From positions 310,001-374,000 of the forward strand of contig CAWGOE010000004.1 of assembly GCA_963824215.1 (NCBI GenBank): a stretch of DNA of 64,000 bases, read 5' to 3'. Source of the stretch: VRUE01 sp963824215 (GTDB lineage Bacteria > Actinomycetota > Thermoleophilia > Solirubrobacterales > 70-9). The position numbers and the translations under genes are program-made. The notes under the pieces are model-generated. The model was not told the origin of the DNA. It worked only from the letters and a program-made list of their open reading frames with translations, and searched no databases. Shown here one piece after another: positions 60,501-64,000 of this stretch; within the stretch, counting starts at the first letter, position 1, and the number at the start of each line of letters is the position of its first letter.

Positions 60501-63500
60501 TCCGGGCCGAGGCCGCCGATGTGCTGGGTTACGAGTCTGGTGCGGAGATCGAGTCGGAGCGCGCCTTCAAGGAGATGGGCTTCGACTCCCTGGCAGCGGT
60601 TGAGCTGCGCAACCGTCTGCGGGAAGCGACTGGACTGCGGCTCGGCGCCACGGTCGCCTTCGACTACCCGACCCCGTCCGCGCTTGCCGCCTACCTGCAT
60701 GAGGAGGCGAGCGGGACGGGCGCAGCGATGGTCGCCGTCCGTGCTCAGGCGAGCGGTGAGCCGATCGCGATCGTCGGCATGGCCTGTCACTACCCCGGGA
60801 AGATCGATGACCCCGAGGGGTTCTGGCGGCTGGTGATGGAGGGCCGCGACGCGATCTCGGAGTTTCCCGATGACCGCGGCTGGGACCTCGAGCGCCTCTA
60901 CAACCCGGATCCCGAGGCCGTCGGCACGAGCTATGCCAGGGAGGGGGGCTTCCTGAGGGATGCGGCCGAGTTCGACGCGGAGTTCTTCGGCATCAGCCCC
61001 AAGGAGGCGCTGGCGATGGATCCGCAGCAGAGGCTGTTGCTGGAGTCCTGCTGGGAGGCGCTCGAGGACGCGGGGGTCGACCCAGCTTCACTTGGGGGAT
61101 CCGCGACCGGGGTTTTCGCCGGGATCAGCTCGCAGGACTACGGGGATGGATGGCTGGGGAACGAGGGGCTGGAGGGGCTGCACCTCACCGGCAGGGTCAC
61201 CAGCGTTGTGTCGGGCAGAGTCGCCTACGCCCTCGGCCTCGAGGGGCCTGCGATGACCGTCGACACCGCCTGCTCGTCCTCGCTTGTGACGCTGCACCTG
61301 GCAGCGCAGGCGCTGCGCGCCGGCGAATGCGACCTGGCCCTGGCAGGTGGCGTCACGGTCCTCGCAACCCCCGTGGTCTTCACCGAGTTCTCGAGGCAAA
61401 AGGGTCTCGCCCCCGACGGACGCTGCAAGCCCTTCGCCGAGGCGGCCGACGGCACCGGCTGGTCGGAGGGTGCCGGCATGCTCGTCTTGGAGCGGCTCTC
61501 GGAGGCAGAGCGAAAGGGCCACCAGGTCCTGGCGGTGGTCAAGGGCTCGGCGGTTAACCAGGACGGAGCATCGAACGGGCTGACTGCGCCCAACGGCCCC
61601 TCCCAGCAACGCGTGATCCGCCAGGCGCTCGCCAACGCCCGCCTGGAGCCGTCTGACATCGACGCCGTCGAGGCACACGGAACCGGCACGACGCTCGGCG
61701 ACCCGATCGAGGCGGGAGCGCTGCTAGCCACCTACGGACAGGAGCGACCCGAGGGCCGCCCCCTGCGCCTGGGCTCGGTCAAGTCCAACATCGGCCACAC
61801 CCAGGCGGCGGCGGGGGCGGCAGGTGTGATCAAGACCGTTTTGGCGATGCGCGAAGGGCTGCTGCCGAAGTCGCTTCACCTCGACCGCCCTTCCTCCAAG
61901 GTCGACTGGTCGGCGGGGGAGATAGAGCTGCTCTCAGAGCCCCAGCCCTGGCCCAAGGAGGACGAGCGCCCGCGCAGAGCCGCCGTCTCCTCCTTCGGTA
62001 TCTCGGGAACGAACGCCCACGTGATCCTGGAGGAGGCGCCTGAGGTCCCTGAGCCTGAGTCCGAGCAAGAGCGGGCGCCCCTGCCGGCGATCCCGGTGGC
62101 GCTCTCGGCCAAATCGCCGGAGGCCCTGCGCGCCCAAGCGAAGCGCCTCGCCTCCCACATCGAAGGGAACGAGCTAGACCCCACCGACGTCGCCTACTCC
62201 CTCGCCGCCACGCGCTCCGCCTTCACCGAGCGAGCGGTTGCGATCGGCAGCGACGCCAAGGAGATGAACGAGGCCCTAACCGCCCTGGCCAACGACAAGC
62301 CCTCATCGAACCTCATCACCGCCAGCGCAAAGACCGGCCGCCTCGCCTACCTCTTCACCGGCCAGGGCTCCCAGCGAGCCGGCATGGGAGTCGAGCTCTA
62401 CGAGGCAGAGCCCATATACACCGAGGCCTTCGACGCCGCCTGCGAGGCAGCGGGGGCAAAGCTGGATGAGGCCCTGAAGGACGTAGTCCTCGGCTCCCAC
62501 CCCAAAGCAAAAGAGCTGCTCGCCAACACCGCCTACGCACAACCGGCCCTCTTCGCAACCGAGGTGGCGCTCTACCGCTTGCTGGAGTCAAAAGGCCTTG
62601 AGCCAGAGCTGCTCGCCGGCCACTCAGTCGGTGAGATCACAGCAGCCCACATCTCAGGCGTGCTCTCTCTGGAGGACGCAGGAGAGCTGATCGCCGCCAG
62701 GGGGGCCCTGATGGGTGCCCTGCCCAAGGGCGGAGCGATGCTCGCAGTGGCAACCACGGAGAAAGAGGCGCTTGCCTCGATCGAGGGCAAAGAGCAGGAG
62801 GTATCGCTCGCTGCGATCAACGGCCCCGAGGCGATCGTCCTCACAGGAGCAGAGAAGCCGATCGCAGAGCTCGAGACCCACTGGAAGGAGAAGGGCGCAA
62901 AGACCAAACGCCTCGACGTCTCCCACGCCTTCCACTCGCCGCTGATGGAGCCGATGCTGGCTGAGTTCGAGGAGACGATCGCAAGGCTCGACTTCTCCGC
63001 TCCCCAGATCCCGATCGTCTCCAACCGCAGCGGAGAGCTGCTCACCACCGAGCAGGCCACCGACCCCGCCTACTGGGTTTCACACGTACGCGAGCCGGTG
63101 CGCTTCGCCGAGGGCGTCGCTGCGCTTGCCGCACAGGGCGCAACGGCCTTCCTGGAGATCGGCCCCGACCCCGTCCTCAGCGCCCTCGCCCCTGCATGCC
63201 TGCCCGAGGGAACCGAGGCAGCCTTCGTCCCAACCTTGCGCGAGGGACGTTCCGAGCCCGAGGCTGTCGTCCGCTCCCTCGCGAGAGCCCACGCCGCAGG
63301 CGCAAAGCTCAACTGGGCCGCCTTCTTCAAAGGCACCGGCGCCAAGCGCGTCCCCCTGCCCACCTACCCTTTTCAGAGAAAGCGCTACTGGCTGGAGGCC
63401 GCCCCAGCTACAGGCGACGCCAGCGCGATCGGCCAGGAAGCCACCGAGCACCCCCTGCTCGGAGCGGCGATCGCATCCCCAGAAGGAGAGGGCCTTGCCC

Positions 63501-64000
63501 TCTCCGGTGCGATCTCACTAGCCACCCATCCCTGGCTGGCAGACCACGCAATAGCGGGCACCGTCCTGCTCCCGGGTACCGCGTTCCTCGAGTGCGCCCT
63601 CTACGCCGCCGAGCGCTGCGGCGCAGAGCAGGTCAAGGAGCTGACCCTCGAGGCGCCGTTGGCGATCCCAGAGCAGGGCTCGGTCGCCCTGCGGGTATCG
63701 GTCACCGGACCGGGAGAGGATGGCGAGCGGGCGATCTCGATCCACTCCCGGCCCTCCGGCGACCCTGATGCGCCCTGGACCCGTCACGCGACCGGAGTCC
63801 TCTCCCAGGAAAGCGCGAGCGAGCAGGCGGCGCTGGGCGAAGGCCTGGAGCAGTGGCCACCGCCGAGTGCAGAGCCCCTCCCAACCGATGGCCTCTACGA
63901 GGCGACCGCCGAGCTCGGCTTCGAATACGGCCTCGCATTCCAGGGACTGACCAACGCCTACAAGGACGGCGACAACCTCTACGCCGAGGTCAACCTCGCC
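60461..64000 (+). CDS. Modular PKS: loading ACP and module 1 KS-AT-DH (partial)
   Basis: Open from about 60461 to the window end with no start codon that would include the ACP. The ACP (DLLGGGFEAVLDLIRAEAAD...EMGFDSLAAVELRN) has its Ser at 60587-60589. Module 1 KS starts at EPIAIVGMACHYPG with catalytic Cys at 61271-61273 (DTACSSS), HGTGT and NIGHT. The AT has GHSVGE and HAFH (62924-62935), the malonyl-CoA type. A dehydratase begins near 63440 with catalytic His in HAIAGTVLLPG (63545). Adding one C to the C5 run at 60456-60460 joins it in frame to the KSQ-AT gene. Confidence 0.88.

Overview
The window comes from a high-GC actinobacterium. Several protein families suggest the Thermoleophilia/Solirubrobacterales: seven-bladed lactonase-like secreted propellers, MopE-type calcium-motif proteins, secreted Ig-like proteins, an NhaA-DsbA fusion, and pairs of short DUF proteins. 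This placement is an inference from protein style, since no rRNA or other marker gene is present. Gene starts often lack a Shine-Dalgarno site and sit 6-9 nt after a TANNNT box, which suggests many leaderless transcripts.

Layout. (1) 1-5.5 kb: a peroxiredoxin end, then a minus-strand run of DUF1015, PduO-type cobalamin adenosyltransferase, OsmC, GMC oxidoreductase, SDR and CoA-type Nudix hydrolase, closing at tRNA-Pro. (2) 5.6-16.4 kb: an ORF6N gene and small genes downstream of tRNA-Pro, msrA, a large GT-C-like membrane protein, tRNA-Arg, secreted and zinc-ribbon proteins, a sterol desaturase with an internal deletion, an NmrA-like SDR whose only plausible start is ATT, a pentad-repeat protein overlapping a secreted protein, and tRNA-His. 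(3) 16.4-19.5 kb: lower-GC secreted and membrane proteins, beginning with a hydrolase gene remnant beside tRNA-His. (4) 19.5-36.4 kb: core-like genes for VOC, methyltransferase, HxlR, a cNMP-binding flavoprotein, ZIP, MgtE, MMPL/MarR, an acylphosphatase-LigD phosphoesterase fusion, MGMT, NhaA-DsbA, a YefM/RelE toxin-antitoxin pair, Lon and an SDR.

(5) 36.5-41.9 kb: a secreted FGE-like protein, a lactonase-like propeller and a frameshifted sulfatase, then DUF1508, DUF4383 and TPR genes. (6) 42-47 kb: a lower-GC tandem array of two trypsin-like protease genes, each followed by a paralogous secreted Ig-like partner, and a third decayed partner. I know of no described system matching this pairing. 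(7) 47-51.9 kb: glutamate decarboxylase with a SET-domain gene, then NAD-formate dehydrogenase with a class III-type alcohol dehydrogenase, a pair suited to oxidising formaldehyde to CO2.

(8) 52-64 kb: the left part of a modular type I polyketide cluster. It has a broken PucR regulator, a promoter with paired palindromes, an LmbU-like regulator with an added zinc ribbon, a carboxymuconolactone-decarboxylase-family protein, an acyl-CoA carboxyltransferase (extender supply), a metallophosphoesterase/phosphopantetheinyl transferase pair resembling mycobacterial PptH/PptT, and a PKS with a KSQ-AT-ACP loading module followed by KS-AT(malonyl)-DH running off the window.

Five right-hand genes show frame changes, some at homopolymers (sulfatase, third partner, PucR, carboxyltransferase, PKS). 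Real decay and assembly error cannot be told apart from the sequence alone.
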